Origin: Prinia subflava
Lineage: Eukaryota; Chordata; Aves; Passeriformes; Cisticolidae
DNA length: 64,000 bases
Direction: 5' to 3'
Assembly: GCF_021018805.1 (NCBI RefSeq)
Contig: NC_086254.1
Coordinates: 29,573,300 to 29,637,299, forward strand
The notes below the pieces were generated by a model that saw only the letters and a program-made list of their open reading frames with translations, was not told where the DNA came from and ran no database searches. A program made the position numbers and the translations under genes. This document shows, piece after piece, positions 1 through 11,507 of the stretch; position 1 is the stretch's first letter; every line of letters begins with the position of its first letter.

Positions 1-93
1 CGGGGAAGGCGCTGTCGCCCTGCGTGCTGCTGGAGGTGGAGGGGTTCAGGGTGGAGGAGCCATTCCCGCTGCAGCTCTCTGACGAGGAGTCAT
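1..93 (-). CDS. NOL4L: NOL4L coding exon 6, truncated by window edge
   Basis: The acceptor is catccttccttgcag before ATGACTCC. The two-base start completes an Asp codon begun in exon 5, giving [17 protein letters not shown], then [17 protein letters not shown] up to the left edge. This Ser-rich stretch is the NOL4L-specific region that follows SPQNLH. Human NOL4L, as I recall it, has Gly where this sequence has Cys in SESCSG, and Pro where it has Ser in QGDSAFP. The exon has no donor in the window, so it continues to the left. Confidence 0.93.
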
Positions 94-1139
94 CTGCAAG
101 GAAGGATGTGTGGTCACCCCCTTGGCACCCTACGGCCACCTTCCCGAAGCTGCTCTGGGCTCACTTGGTGGCTGAGTTGCCACTGGGAGCCAGGCTGGCT
201 TTGGACCCTGGGATGCAACAGATGGAAGTACGAATGCTTGTGTCCAAGCCTGCGAGGCGACTATCACAGGGATCCATTCCCTCATCCCTCAAAGCACACC
301 AGGTGCCGCCGTGCCCCATGCCCGAGCCACCCATCCCTCTGCAGGTGACAGTCCCCACACCTCCGCCCTCGGCCCTGGTGCCTGGGCTTGAATAAGAACT
401 TTGGAATTTGGTCCTTTTCGGTTTCTGTTTGCATTGCAGGGAGGAGAAAGGGGCACTGCCTCTCCCTGCCAGGTCCCCTGCCATCGTTCTGGCCCAGTTT
501 GGGACTGGGTGCAGTAGGAAGTGACAAGTTCCAGCACTGCTGGTTAAGGGATATGCAGCTCTGCAGAGTGCTGGGCCACGGGGATGACACATGAGGACAG
601 GTTCACTTGGGTGGGAAAACCCTGAACCCATGGTGCCTGGAAGCAGCATTAGGAGCTCTGCTCACAACTGGCACACCACCCAGCAAGGCTCCTCCTTGTC
701 ATGCTGCTGCAGGGAGGGGACAGGGGCTGCTGATGTCCTTCCTGTCTCACTCAAAGCCCAAATGACCTACACCCTACATGGACACTCCTGTTCCTGGTTT
801 CCACACGCCCTAGAGCCATCTCCACAGCACATGCAAAGCCTTTTCCCCACCACACAAACAGGTCAGGGCCCTGGCAAAGGCGGTGCCACGCACACCCAGC
901 ACACAGATCTTGGCTGAATTCACACCCCAGGCCCTGGCACCATCCCCCTGCCTGTGCCTGCTCCCACCATGGCGGCTACCAAAGAACAGCCCAGCAGTGA
1001 CAGAGAGCCCGGCACTGCCCGCACCCACCCTGCCTGCACCTGCCCAGGGAGCCCAGCCCTGGGGCCAGGCACGACATTTCAAACTGCTCAGCCTGTTCCC
1101 CTCCCTCCCCCTCGCCGCAGTAAATCCTTTATTTCATTA

Positions 1140-1640
1140 GGTGCCTCCGCGAGAGGGAAAGGGCGAAGCACGTGGGAGCCGCTTCCTGCGCCAGCGTGCG
1201 CCGGGCGGTGAACAAAGAAGCTGTCGGCAGCGACGAGCAGATGGCCGTCCCTGCGCCCGGCCCGGCCACCGCGGGACAATGGCCCGGGGCTCCGGGGTGG
1301 CCGCGGCCCCGCGCCGATGGCTCCTGGCACACGGGCGCCAGGTCCAAAGGTGTGCGGGCGCAGGGCGGCGGGATGGTGCCCAGCTGCTCCATCCGCCCTC
1401 CTCCTCCTCCTCCTCCCCCTGCCAGCACCTGCGGGAAACTTTCCTGTGAGGCTGGGCGAGTGCTGCGGTGACCCTGTGGTGGCCCAGGACTTTGTATCCC
1501 TTAAAATAAACATACTTGAGGACACTCGGGCATCCAAGCCGACTGTGGGGCCGGCCGGGGCTGCCGCTGCGTGTCCCCAGTCACCCCGCCACGGGTGCCA
1601 GTGCTCGCGGCCCAGCCTCGCGCCTGCGCCAAGGCGGCTC
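1140..1640. promoter_or_regulatory. CpG-rich intronic segment
   Basis: CpG density rises here well above the surrounding intron, with a CACGTG E-box at about 1,169-1,174 and a (CTC)n-rich patch near 1,395. It is smaller and weaker than the three main islands. It might be an intragenic regulatory element; nothing in the sequence assigns a direction. Confidence 0.3.
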
Positions 1641-2579
1641 CTGGCCCCACGAGCCCCTAAATTAACAGGTCCCTACTGGAGCTCCCTGCTCAGCAGAGCT
1701 CCCTCCCCCTCCTTTCCCTTGCGCTGATCCACTTATTCGTCTGAGCGATGACCAGAGCTGACCTAATCCCCGGGGTGGTGTTTATGTGCCGGGTGCTCTG
1801 GGCCGGTGGCAGGCGTCACCCGCCCCACCACGGGGCTGGGTCCTGGCAAAAGCCCTTGGTCCCAGCTCTCTGTGCCAGGGAGTGCAGGGCTCCAGAGGGG
1901 CTCAGCAGCCAGCACTCATCCAGGGACACGCTTCAAGCCAACTCCCCTAAATGAGCTCCGTTCTCCTGTTCCAGTGTTTGCAATGGTGGGCCTGCAGTGG
2001 GTGGCTGCATCCCAGACCATGCCCACAGGTTCCTGCTGCATCTGGAGGGGCAGGATGCTGGGGGTACTGCCACATCTTCCCCCACAGCCCTCCTGGCACA
2101 GGGCACTGCTCTGGTGCTGAGTTCCCCAGGGTTTTGCTGTCCCTCAGCAGGAGCAGTGCTGCCTTGGCTGTGGCCCCAGCAGGAGCAGGCAGGTGGCCGG
2201 GGGCACAGAGGCCTCCCTGCCCAGGATGGCGGCTGTCCCTCCCCCAGCACTGTTCTCTGCGCCAGGGGAGATGGGGCTCCCAGAGGGAGGCTCCAGTCTC
2301 ATCCAGTGATGCCTCTCGGAAGGATTAAGGAGAATTATTCCCTTGCACGGAGGCACGAGCTGTAGGCCAGGCCCTGCCATCGGCCCGGGCACAGCCACAG
2401 CAACAGCGCTGGGCCAATCGGCTCCGTGGCCAGGAGGACAGTGGGGACCTCCTCCCTCAGCTCCTCGGCAGCCCCTGGCATGGCTGCCTGCACCAGCAGA
2501 GCTGGGGCCCACCACAGCACAAAATCCCTGCCAGGCAAGGGCACCATGAGAAGCGTCACCTGGGAGAAGAATGTGAATG

Positions 2580-2775
2580 TGCTCTGAGCATCCCCAACAT
2601 GTCCTGCACATCCCCAAACCTGTCCTGGGCATGCCCAACCTCCTCTGGGCACCCCTGCAGGGATGAAAGCATCCTCAACCTGCTATGAGCATCCCCAATG
2701 TATCCTAGACATCCCCAATCTGCCTTAAATCCCCCCACTCCACCCTGGGCATCCCACTCTGGCTTTGCCCATCCA
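2580..2775. repeat. ~20-bp minisatellite, about 10 imperfect units
   Basis: Units resemble TGTCCTGGGCATCCCCAACC, repeated head to tail with substitutions and small indels (for example TGCTATGAGCATCCCCAATG, TATCCTAGACATCCCCAATC). It decays at the right into similar C-rich sequence. No coding role is evident. Confidence 0.8.
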
Positions 2776-3759
2776 CCTCCAGCCTCCTCACAGCCCCCAG
2801 CTCTGGCCCCCCATTCCTGCAGGCAGTGACAGTCCTGCGCTGGCTGCTGACATCGGACAGGATCCTGGGGGTGACACCTGCACTGCCCCCATTCCTCCAC
2901 GTCTCAGGTTTTCTTTTGTGTCACACAAAACACACGCAGCAGCAGCTGCACGTCAGGTTTCCACCCAATGGTGCTGCATTTACCAACCCTGGGTTTGCTA
3001 CAGGCAAAAGATATTGCAAACAAAGAAGAAGATGTCTCCAGGAACCTGCCAGGTGGGATAAGGAAATGAAATGGGAATCTAATATCAGTTGCCAGCACCT
3101 ACTGAAACAATTTAGTTTATACAAGGATGGATGTACGTAAATAATGAGGTTTTTAAACCCTTGAGCTACAGATATTTTCTTATTTCTGTATTTTTACATG
3201 TTATCCTCTCCGAAAAGCGCCACACACAGAGTGGTGGGTTACTCTCAGTGTTGCAAGCAGAGAAATGGCCACAAATTCAAATTGGTGAGTCCTTGGGTCC
3301 GGGTGGGAATGGCCTCAGCCAGCTTGAAAATGCAGATGAGCTCAGGAGAGAGCTGCAATTTCCCTGCTGGGATGGATGGGACAGGGATGGGAATAGGGCT
3401 GCTCCCTGGGCAGCTTCACTGGGGTATCTCCAGCCCACAGCCATTCGTGAGAGGAGCTGGGGCACCCCACAGCAAAGTGGGACCTGGGGGAGGGAGAGCA
3501 GGAGCACTCCCACTTTGGGTGCTGGGACCAGATTTAGGCTCCTGCATTGCTTTGGCAGCTGTGTCAGGACTCTGAGCAATGGTGGGGCTGTGTTGACCAC
3601 ACTCCATTTTGGCAAAACCCACCAAGCTCCGGAGCTTGGAGAGGTTTTCCACATCTCCCAGCAGTGCCAAAAGCACATGTCAGGAGCAGGGCTCCAGCAG
3701 CAGCAGGCGAGCAAGGCCAGGCTGTGCAGCCATGAATATATTCATTATCAACCAGCACG

Positions 3760-3965
3760 AGCCTAGTGAGCTCCCTGCTCACGGCTGGAGCTTGGCTGCA
3801 CGAGGAGCCCCTCTAATGAGGATAATTGGGAGCCCCCCTGCTCCACCCCCGTGCCCTAATTGAAGCAGATGGAACTGCAAAAACAATGTCACTTCTAACC
3901 GGTTTGATCTTTCGGTTGGAAAACGGGACTATTTCGTTCTCCTGCTTAATCCCCTCGAGCTGGGG
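3760..3965. promoter_or_regulatory. Candidate intronic enhancer: TAAT, SOX and Grainyhead motifs
   Basis: An A+T-richer segment with dense factor-like motifs sits in GC-rich intron: CTAATGAGGATAATTGG and CCTAATTG (homeodomain cores), AACAATG (SOX) and the full palindromic Grainyhead site AACCGGTT at 3,897-3,904. The clustering, not any single motif, makes it a candidate. Conservation was not tested. Confidence 0.3.
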
Positions 3966-4229
3966 CTCCGTGGGCTGCATGGAGGTGGAGCAGACCCTGG
4001 GAGAGACTGGTGAGGCTGGAGAGCCCAGCAGAGGCAGCTGGCCCCGAGGTCCATGGAGTGCTGCCCTCTTCGGCCCCTCTGCAGAGGCCAGCCCATGACA
4101 AGACACGTGGTGAGGCTGCTGAGGTGGCTGTGGGGGAGCAGCCCTGTGCCTCTGCTGCAGCCCCGGCATCTCCCCGGCATCAGCCCAGGAGAGCAAGAAG
4201 CAAAATGGCTTCTTGGGCCGCGGTGCTGG

Positions 4230-4600
4230 GGGAGGAGGGGATCAGTCACTTATTAAATGAATTAATCAGGGCTCAGCGTTTTCATTTTGAAGAGGCTGCT
4301 GGATTATCCTTGATTTCTGTGGCGCTGGATTTGAGGAGATCAGGAGGGGAAGGGGCGATTTCCAACACCTGCTCCCCGGGAGATTTTACGGCGGGGAAGT
4401 GGTTGGGTTTAACGTCTCTGCCGGCGCAGGCCACCGCACCACTCTCCAGAGCAGAGTTAAAGATGAATGGGGCAAATTGTTCCTCCTCCTGTCACATCTC
4501 CAGAGCGGAGACAAAACCTCTTTTGACTCAGGAAACAATGAGCTTATGTAAGAGCCAGCGGCCCACGGAAACCTCGCCGCAGCCCCGCACCATGCAGTGG
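4230..4600. promoter_or_regulatory. Candidate intronic enhancer: AP-1 and SOX motifs
   Basis: The segment has homeodomain-like TTAAATGAATTAATC near 4,253, a consensus AP-1 site TGACTCA at 4,524-4,530, and AACAATG (SOX) at 4,534-4,540 only four bases away. Between them is mixed-composition, non-repetitive sequence. It is a candidate only, as sequence cannot show activity. Confidence 0.27.
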
Positions 4601-7600
4601 GCCAGGGTCCACCCGGCTCTGCCCACATCCCACTGCCATGGGATCCCTGGCTGGCCTTGGGACAGCCTTCCCTTGGCTGCTGCCCACCTGCCTGGGCAGT
4701 TGTGGGTGTCACAGCCATGCCAGGTCCCACCAGTGACCCTTGGTGCTCCATGGGCCGTCATGGATGCACCAGCCATTGCCCTGCCTGCTGTGGCTCCATG
4801 GGTGATGGCAGTGGGTCTGCCACACCTGAGTTCCTGTGGCTCGTGGGTGGGTCTGTCCCATTTCCAGCACCGGAAAAGGATGGAGCTGCACACCCAGCCT
4901 GGGAGTGGCCGTCAGGAGGGCACAGAGCATCCCACCGCCGCCCGCCTGGAACAACAGCCAGGAAGATGAAAAGTGCCATAAATTATTCACTCACAAAAGA
5001 GACGAGAAGGGGGAAGAAGGGGAGGAGGAAAGTCTGTGAGGAAGGGATACTTAATACAAATTAGAGAGACTGAGTGGGAATGGGGGCCCTGGTGGGGGAC
5101 AACTGCGGGGTGTTAGAGCCACACTCATTAGGAGCAAGGGACCAGCACTGCAGGGATCCTGCACCCATGACTGGGTGGTGAGTGGCAGGAGAGGCCCTGG
5201 CCCCGCACCACTCACGCAGTCAGAGCACGGAGCCCATTTTCTCCAGGTCCTGCCCAGCGTTTGCCTCCAAGATGCATAAGAAAGAAAAAAGCAACGTGGC
5301 TGAGGGCCGCAGTGCACTGGGGCTGGCCAGGTTCCAGTTAAGACGCTCTATTTCCTGTCTTCCTTCGCTAACGCAAACCTCGTTATGTCCCAGACAAAGT
5401 GTCCACCCTCCACGCTCCCTGCCTGGTCCCTGCCTGGACCAGAGCCCCTGACGAGGCAGACATCTGGCACGGCTGGACACAATGCGCATCTGCAGGGAGA
5501 GCTTGGCTGGACAAGGCAGCGCTGTGCGGCCGCCTCCCTGTCCCCTGCCATGAAAGGTGCCCCCCAGTGCCATCTCCCCCCGGCTCCACTGCCCAGCCTG
5601 AGGGAGCAGCTCCCTCCAGCACCGGGATCTCACCGCGCCAGCCCCGTGCTGGACGTTTTCCCATGCCCCAAAGCTGGTCAGATCCCGCTGCACAGAGCAG
5701 CCTTGTCACAAACACTCTGTCCCTCCCAAACACTGTCCCTTCCTTCCTGCTGCTGCTCCTCCAGCCACCTTGCAGCTCAAGGAATACTTGAGTGCTTGAG
5801 CCAGGAGCTGGCCCTTGCTCACACTGAGGAAGGAGGTGGCACAGACCAAGCCTCTCCTTGTGCCACTGCCGCTGGCAGCCACCCGGATCCTGCGGCAGGG
5901 AGGGGACATTTCGTGGCCCCATGCTGCCCGGGCACTGCCTCTCCTCATGCCAAACAAACGGGTTTGGTGGGTTTCGGCTGGATTTGTGCCAAGGTGGTGC
6001 CTCCAACACAGACCTACCACCAGAGAGACCCTGCTGTGCACCCCCAATCCTTTAGGGACTGTCCTTTAGCACTCACCCCACTGTCCCCACTCACCCCTCT
6101 GGTTGGGGGTACTCAGTTTGGGAGGAAGGGGGGCACAGGTGGTGCTGGTTGTGCATAGCCTGGTGATTCTCTCTGCTCTATATTAAGGAAGAGACCCCCA
6201 AAACCCTGCTCTGTGCACCAGCAGGATGTACTGACTGACTCGGCAGTGCCTGCACCAGCCATGAGAGAGCTGGAGCCGAGTTCAGTGTACCAGGCTGGGA
6301 AAGCCACCACAGCCTCACAGCGTCCCTGCTGCACTCCCCAGCCTGGCAACAGGGAAGCACAACTTTCAAAGGACACCGAAATGAGGGTGTTTATCACAGG
6401 CCAGGGCCTTTGCTCGGGAGGAGCAGCTGTGTCCCTGGAAGAGGTGACAAGAATGGAGTCACCAGCCCAGACCGCTCAGGCAAGGCAGGGACTTGTTTGT
6501 TGACTCCTGCTGCAGAGCCAGCACAGCATGGGGACACCCTGCAGAAAGAGGAAATATATCCCTAATGAAAATGAGATCAGGTTGTGTCTAGCTGCAGTAA
6601 GGCCTGGCTGCTGGTCCTAGTCTTGTTAAGAGCTAAAGCTTTAGGGGGCCAAAATCCAGCACTAGTGCAAGCCCTGGAAACAGTGAGTATTTTGCAGCCT
6701 GGGCTAAGCAAGTGTCTTGGGGCTCAGAGGCCACCTCCTGCACTAGCCAGCCATCAGACAGCTGCCCGTGGTCTGCTGAGCTCCCCCTGTGGCTTACAAA
6801 GGGTGTTTGTATTCACCTGGAGCAGGGCTAGGCTGGCCCTGAGGAGAGCCCTGGGAGCTGTGTGACACCCAATGCTGCAGCAGTGACCTGTGAGGGCACA
6901 GTGAGGTGGCCACCACTGCCCCATGGTCAAGTGCCAGCTGTCAGAAGTGCAGCTGTGGAGTGGGACATCACTTGGGGATGGAGCCTGGTTTTTGGTCAGC
7001 ACTTGGCAAGAGGCTGCTCCTCCCTAGAAAGCTGTGCTAGGTTGGCGGTTCAGGGGAGCTGGTGATGTGCAGCACATCGTGGGCATCTCATCAAGTTCCA
7101 GCAGTGTGACCCAGAGCTGTGGGACATGTGCCATACCAGCAGAGAGACTGCTGTGCTGGGAACAGCTCTATGCCTTCCCTGACATCCCAGGGCAAGGGGT
7201 CCAGAGGAGTGACACATTACAAGCCCCTGGGACAGATAATGCTTGCCCACATGTCCTTGAGGTCCCTCTTTGTACCCTCCTGAGCAATGTCCCCAACACC
7301 CAGAAGCCTCCCCAGCCAGCTGCCTCAAGGGATGCCCCCAAGAACCGTGTGCCTTTGCAGTTAAGTAGGTTAAGAAAGTCCTTTCTCCAAGGTCTGGATT
7401 AGCCACTGCTGCTCCGGGCAGAACAGTCTCAGCGGGGACGCTGCCAGTCAAGCGAGGACGGCACGTGGGGATCTCAGCAGAAGGGGATCAGTCCAACATG
7501 GTGCCATGAAACAACCCCATGCCCCCCACACAGAGTAAGCACACCACACACCCAGGAGTTTTCTCTGCTCTTCAAAAGAGGCTGGGGAGCAGCAAGCCCT

Positions 7601-10600
7601 GCCTGTGGGCTGAGTGCTGCTCCTGGGCAGTAGGGCAGGATGTACAGGCAGGGACAAGGCAAGGTGCATCCTGTTAGTGGGCAAGACAGAGGCTCTTCTA
7701 AATGAGTTCAAGCACTTTGCCGTGTCACACGCTGGGGTTTGGGGTCTGACTCCTGCTTTACTTTCAAGGGCACTGCACTTGCCAGAAAGTCACAGCAGGC
7801 CTGGGGTGGAACACCCAGCACCCCTGTGGTGGGATACCCCACTCAACCCACACTCCAGACTGAACCAGGAGGTTTTTAGTGCAGTGCTCGCCTGTGGAAG
7901 CAGACAGGCTCTCAAGATGGACAGAGCCCAGCTCAAACTGCCACAGCAGCACAGCACCAGGGCCTGGGACCTGCGCTCAGCTGGGACTGGGCACGGGATG
8001 CCCTCAGGAGTGGAGATGGGCCCAGCCAGCGGGATGGCGCAGCATTCAGGGTCCCTTTGCTCCCGGTGTGTGCTGGCTCCCACAGACGTGTCCCTGCAGG
8101 ATGTCCGGCACAATAGCTCCGCTTCGGCAGCAGGGTCTGTGTTGATCTTGCTGCTGCTTTGGGCAGCCGGCAGCTTCCTGCGGGCACGTACGCCGTGAGC
8201 AACATCCGACGGGAAGGGATGGAGCTGGGAGTCTCACGTTTTCCGTGCTGGGGCCCGCAGGATGAGTAACAAAGGAAAATGGAAGGAGCGAGTGTGTGCT
8301 CAGTGTCGCTGCTCAGGGCTGCCCTGAGGTGTGTCCTAAGTCCCACCCTGTGTCCGCTGGCCCAGCAGGAACCCCGGCTCTCCTGACACTGCCTGCTCTG
8401 TCCATGACCCACCCAAGCCTCTAGGAATACTTTGCTCTCCCTGCAGTTCCAGGGCTGACACCAGTTGTAGCATGGCTGTACTGGGCCAAGGCTTCTGGGC
8501 ACCCAGGACAAAAAAGGTGCTGGCTTTTGTCCCAGCTGCTTTTTAGGCCTCTGATGATTTAGCAGGTATCAAAGCGTGTTTATCAAAGCATGGGATGACA
8601 ATTCCCTGCTCTCCCGCCTCTCTGGATTTCAAACTACTCTGCTCTGTGCCACAGGAGAACACTTGTCACTCCCAGGCCTTGAAAAGATCTGGAGCTGGTG
8701 CTTTGGTCCTTTAAACAAGACTTTTTTACAAGCGTGTCAGACGATACTGCTCTCCTACTAGGCAACTCTTCATTAAAACTTTATACTTTAGCAAGCCTTT
8801 CACTGAAGACACACTCTAAGCATCACACCTGTCAAACAGCAGCAGGCAGGACCAATTTAGAAACTCAAAAGGTTTTCCTGAAGGCAGAGATATCCAGTCC
8901 TGAACAAGTTCCCAACTGAAGGACGTGGTGTGCAGCCAGATCCCTCTGCAGCGCCAGGATGCCCAGAGTTGAGCCCAGCCTGGCTGCAGGGGATGTGTGG
9001 GGCTCACTTTAGCACTGGCTGGAGCCCTGCAGGACTCCTGCAGGGCACAGGGGACAACTGAGCACAGGAGATGTGGACAAACATCCAGTTTGGGAGTACT
9101 TTTGTTGCCCCAGTGCCGGCAGCTTGGCCAACCAGACTCCAAAGAGGGTTCACATCTTCTGTGGGCTGGTTACTCACATTTTTTCCACAGCCTTGGCAAG
9201 CTTGTGTGAACCCAGAAAACACATTTGTTTCCAAAAAAAAAAAAGAGCTTTCGTAAGTCAAGAGAAGAAGAAACTGAGGAGTGGTCAACACTTTGACTGT
9301 GCACATTCCCTTCCCCACAGCAGTAATCTGCTTTTCCCCTCATGATGTGCTCCTCTACTCCATGCTCCTCTCCTAACCCACTGCCCTCCTGGGTTACTCC
9401 ATTGTCCTTCCTCCCTGCCCACTCTTGTGTGTGCTCCATTCGTGGGTGGGAGCATTGGTTTGACAGGAGGCAGCATTAATCTGTATTTAGAGCTCTGATA
9501 CAGATGATGGACATTCACCACAGGCACAAAACCTCAGTCCACAAAATTCTTCTGAAGTGTGACAGCCTGGTGAAAATCACAACTCCTGTTTTGTTTTGTT
9601 TGTTTTTTGTAGGGTTCTCATTTGTCACCCTGGGCTTGGCTGGCTTATTTTTTTGACACCATCACTTCTGATCCACCGAAGTCTACCCAGTTCAGCTGAT
9701 GCTGACACCAGGGACACTTGCATTCCTATGGGACTATTTCTGCTTTATTTCTCATCACTGAACCTTACAAAAGAAATTAAAGGAGCCAAGAAGAGCCCCA
9801 AAGAGGACACCTGTTTCTGAAGGAAAACCACAGGGCATGAAAAATTGGAAGCAATTCCTAAGAGGGCGCAGAGAGAGAGAGGATTTAGATTTAGTGAGAA
9901 CATCTTGATTTGCCTAAATACGTGAGTCCCTTATTAAATTACTGTCCTGTTGAATAACAGTGTTCAGCAAAGGGATCAAAACTGTGTCATTCTAGATTGT
10001 AAATGAGACTTGGGAATTCAGTGGTGAGGGCTGTCATAAGCCTGAAATGTCCCAGTGGGAGAATGGCAAAGTTCAAGGGGTACAGAGAGACCCGGCCAGG
10101 CCGCAGGGATGAGAGGCTGGGCTTGGTGGGGTGGAGGCTGCAGCCCAGTCCTGAAGAGCCAAAAGCTTCTATGGGAGCAACTGTGTCGCCACCAAAACAC
10201 TCTTCCTCCTGCCAAGACACAGCCCCTGGGGCCCTGGCCAAGCAGAAGTGCCTGTGCCCATCCCACCACGGGGATGCAGTGCCGTGCAGTCAGGTTCCAC
10301 AGCCTCAGCAAGGCTGCCTGGCTCCGGGGCTGGGGCTGGCTAGGGAAAACCAGCAGTCTCCAAAACTGCAGATTTGGAATAGAAACTGAAGTGCCACAAC
10401 TCACTGTACTGAAGAGAGCAGTGTCCCTGTTGCCCCTTCTGTCTGTACCATCTCTCTACCACTGGCCAAGACACCAGCTAAAAGCCACCCCAGGGAGACC
10501 TGCCAGCACAAAAGCCTTTTCTTTGCTTTCCTTATGAATGGTTTTCCAGCTCCCTTTCTTAAAGCAGAACCGAGCCAGTCTCAGTTATTCCTCATATTCC

Positions 10601-11365
10601 TCTGCTCCTTCCTGGACTCCCAACAGCAGCCAGGTTGGGACAATGAGGGATTCAACCTCTGGAGCAAAAGCCAGTAACAGCCCAGCCACCAAATCCTCCC
10701 AAGCATCACGGCGATGAACTCTGACCTGAACTCATACTTCTACCACTTATTTACCTGCTCTTTTATTTTAAGCTTGCATGTTTCACAGACGCAACACACC
10801 ACCTCTCTTCACAGAACTCTTCCTCCCACCCAGCCCATGTGTGCTGCTTTCAGCCCTTCCAACCGCCTGCCCCGAGGGAGGAGACACCCACACACACGTT
10901 CACCCCACACAACATCGCTGTGGCTGCTGCAGATTATTCACAATTTCTTGCCCGGGGGATGCAAGACCTGTCAAAGGTGCAGCTTTCCAAACACAGAAAC
11001 CTGTGACTGTGCTGCAAAGCCTTGGCATTCCCCTGTGTTCAGAACTAACAGTGCTCTCCTCATCACTTGGGAAGAGGACTTGGGTAACTAAGTCCTCCCC
11101 TTAGAAGGGGATTTAGTGACCTCTTTTTGGAGGAGCTGGGAGACAGCTCCAGGCACAAGGACCATCCACTCTGAGCTGGACAGGGCCCTGGCTGAGCAGG
11201 AACCCAGAGGCTAAATTGGAAGGACTGGAAGCCAGCTCTGAGCTGATACGAAATCCATCCCACAGGTGGGACACCTGATCAGAAAGGACTGGTTAATGTT
11301 TAATAAGTCACAAAAACATCCTGTGGCAGAGGCTTGGGGCTCTTCCTGCCTGCCGGGGTACTCAC

Positions 11366-11507
11366 CGTCCTCGTGGCCGTGCAGGTTCTGCGGGCTGCGC
11401 ATGCTCTCGTCCTGGCTGGGGCTCAGGCTGGAGTTCAGGTGCTGGTCAGCTGAGATCCATGTGGAGTCGTTCATATCAAAGTCCTCGCTGCTCACCGACG
11501 TCTCATC
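11366..11507 (-). CDS. NOL4L: NOL4L coding exon 5 (47 codons plus 1 nt); contains short-isoform start
   Basis: The acceptor is cttgcctccag before GATGAGACG and the donor is GACG|gtgagt at 11,365. It encodes [20 protein letters not shown], then [20 protein letters not shown], then NLHGHED. The acidic/Ser-rich composition and [15 protein letters not shown] match NOL4L; NOL4 has a shorter, different version here. The Met at 11,472-11,474 corresponds to the start of the human short isoform (436 aa, as I recall), which uses a downstream promoter. The exon ends in phase 1, matching exon 6. Confidence 0.96.
11472..11474 (-). other. NOL4L: Internal start codon of predicted short NOL4L isoform
   Basis: This ATG lies within exon 5, in the context TTTGATATGA with G at -3 and A at +4, a favourable vertebrate initiation context. 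It reads [16 protein letters not shown]. The human short isoform begins at the equivalent Met (MSDSTW). It would be the first coding ATG in a transcript spliced from the intron-4 CpG island directly to exon 5. Such a protein would lack the whole N-terminal region encoded by exons 1-4. Confidence 0.75.

Larger units (their letters stand above)
94..11365 (-). other. NOL4L: NOL4L intron 5 (phase 1)
   Basis: The intron is 11.3 kb and holds no coding exon I can support. It contains a CpG-rich patch (about 1,140-1,640), a 20-bp minisatellite (2,580-2,775) and two motif-rich segments (3,760-3,965 and 4,230-4,600). The remaining sequence, including 5,000-11,360, is ordinary intron with no recognisable repeat family, RNA gene or exon. 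ORFs of up to about 320 codons here lack splice signals and family resemblance. Confidence 0.85.

Noticed and set aside
24..395. Plus-strand ORF overlapping the left edge
   Set aside because: It is the antisense shadow of NOL4L exon 6 and intron sequence; the minus-strand reading gives the recognisable NOL4L protein with a matching acceptor.
4010..4969. Plus-strand 319-codon ORF in intron 5
   Set aside because: No family resemblance, no supported splice sites, and it crosses a motif-rich non-coding block; chance ORF in GC-rich intron.
9859..9873. CTCF-like AAGAGGGCGCAG
   Set aside because: The left half of the CTCF core (CCASY) does not match.
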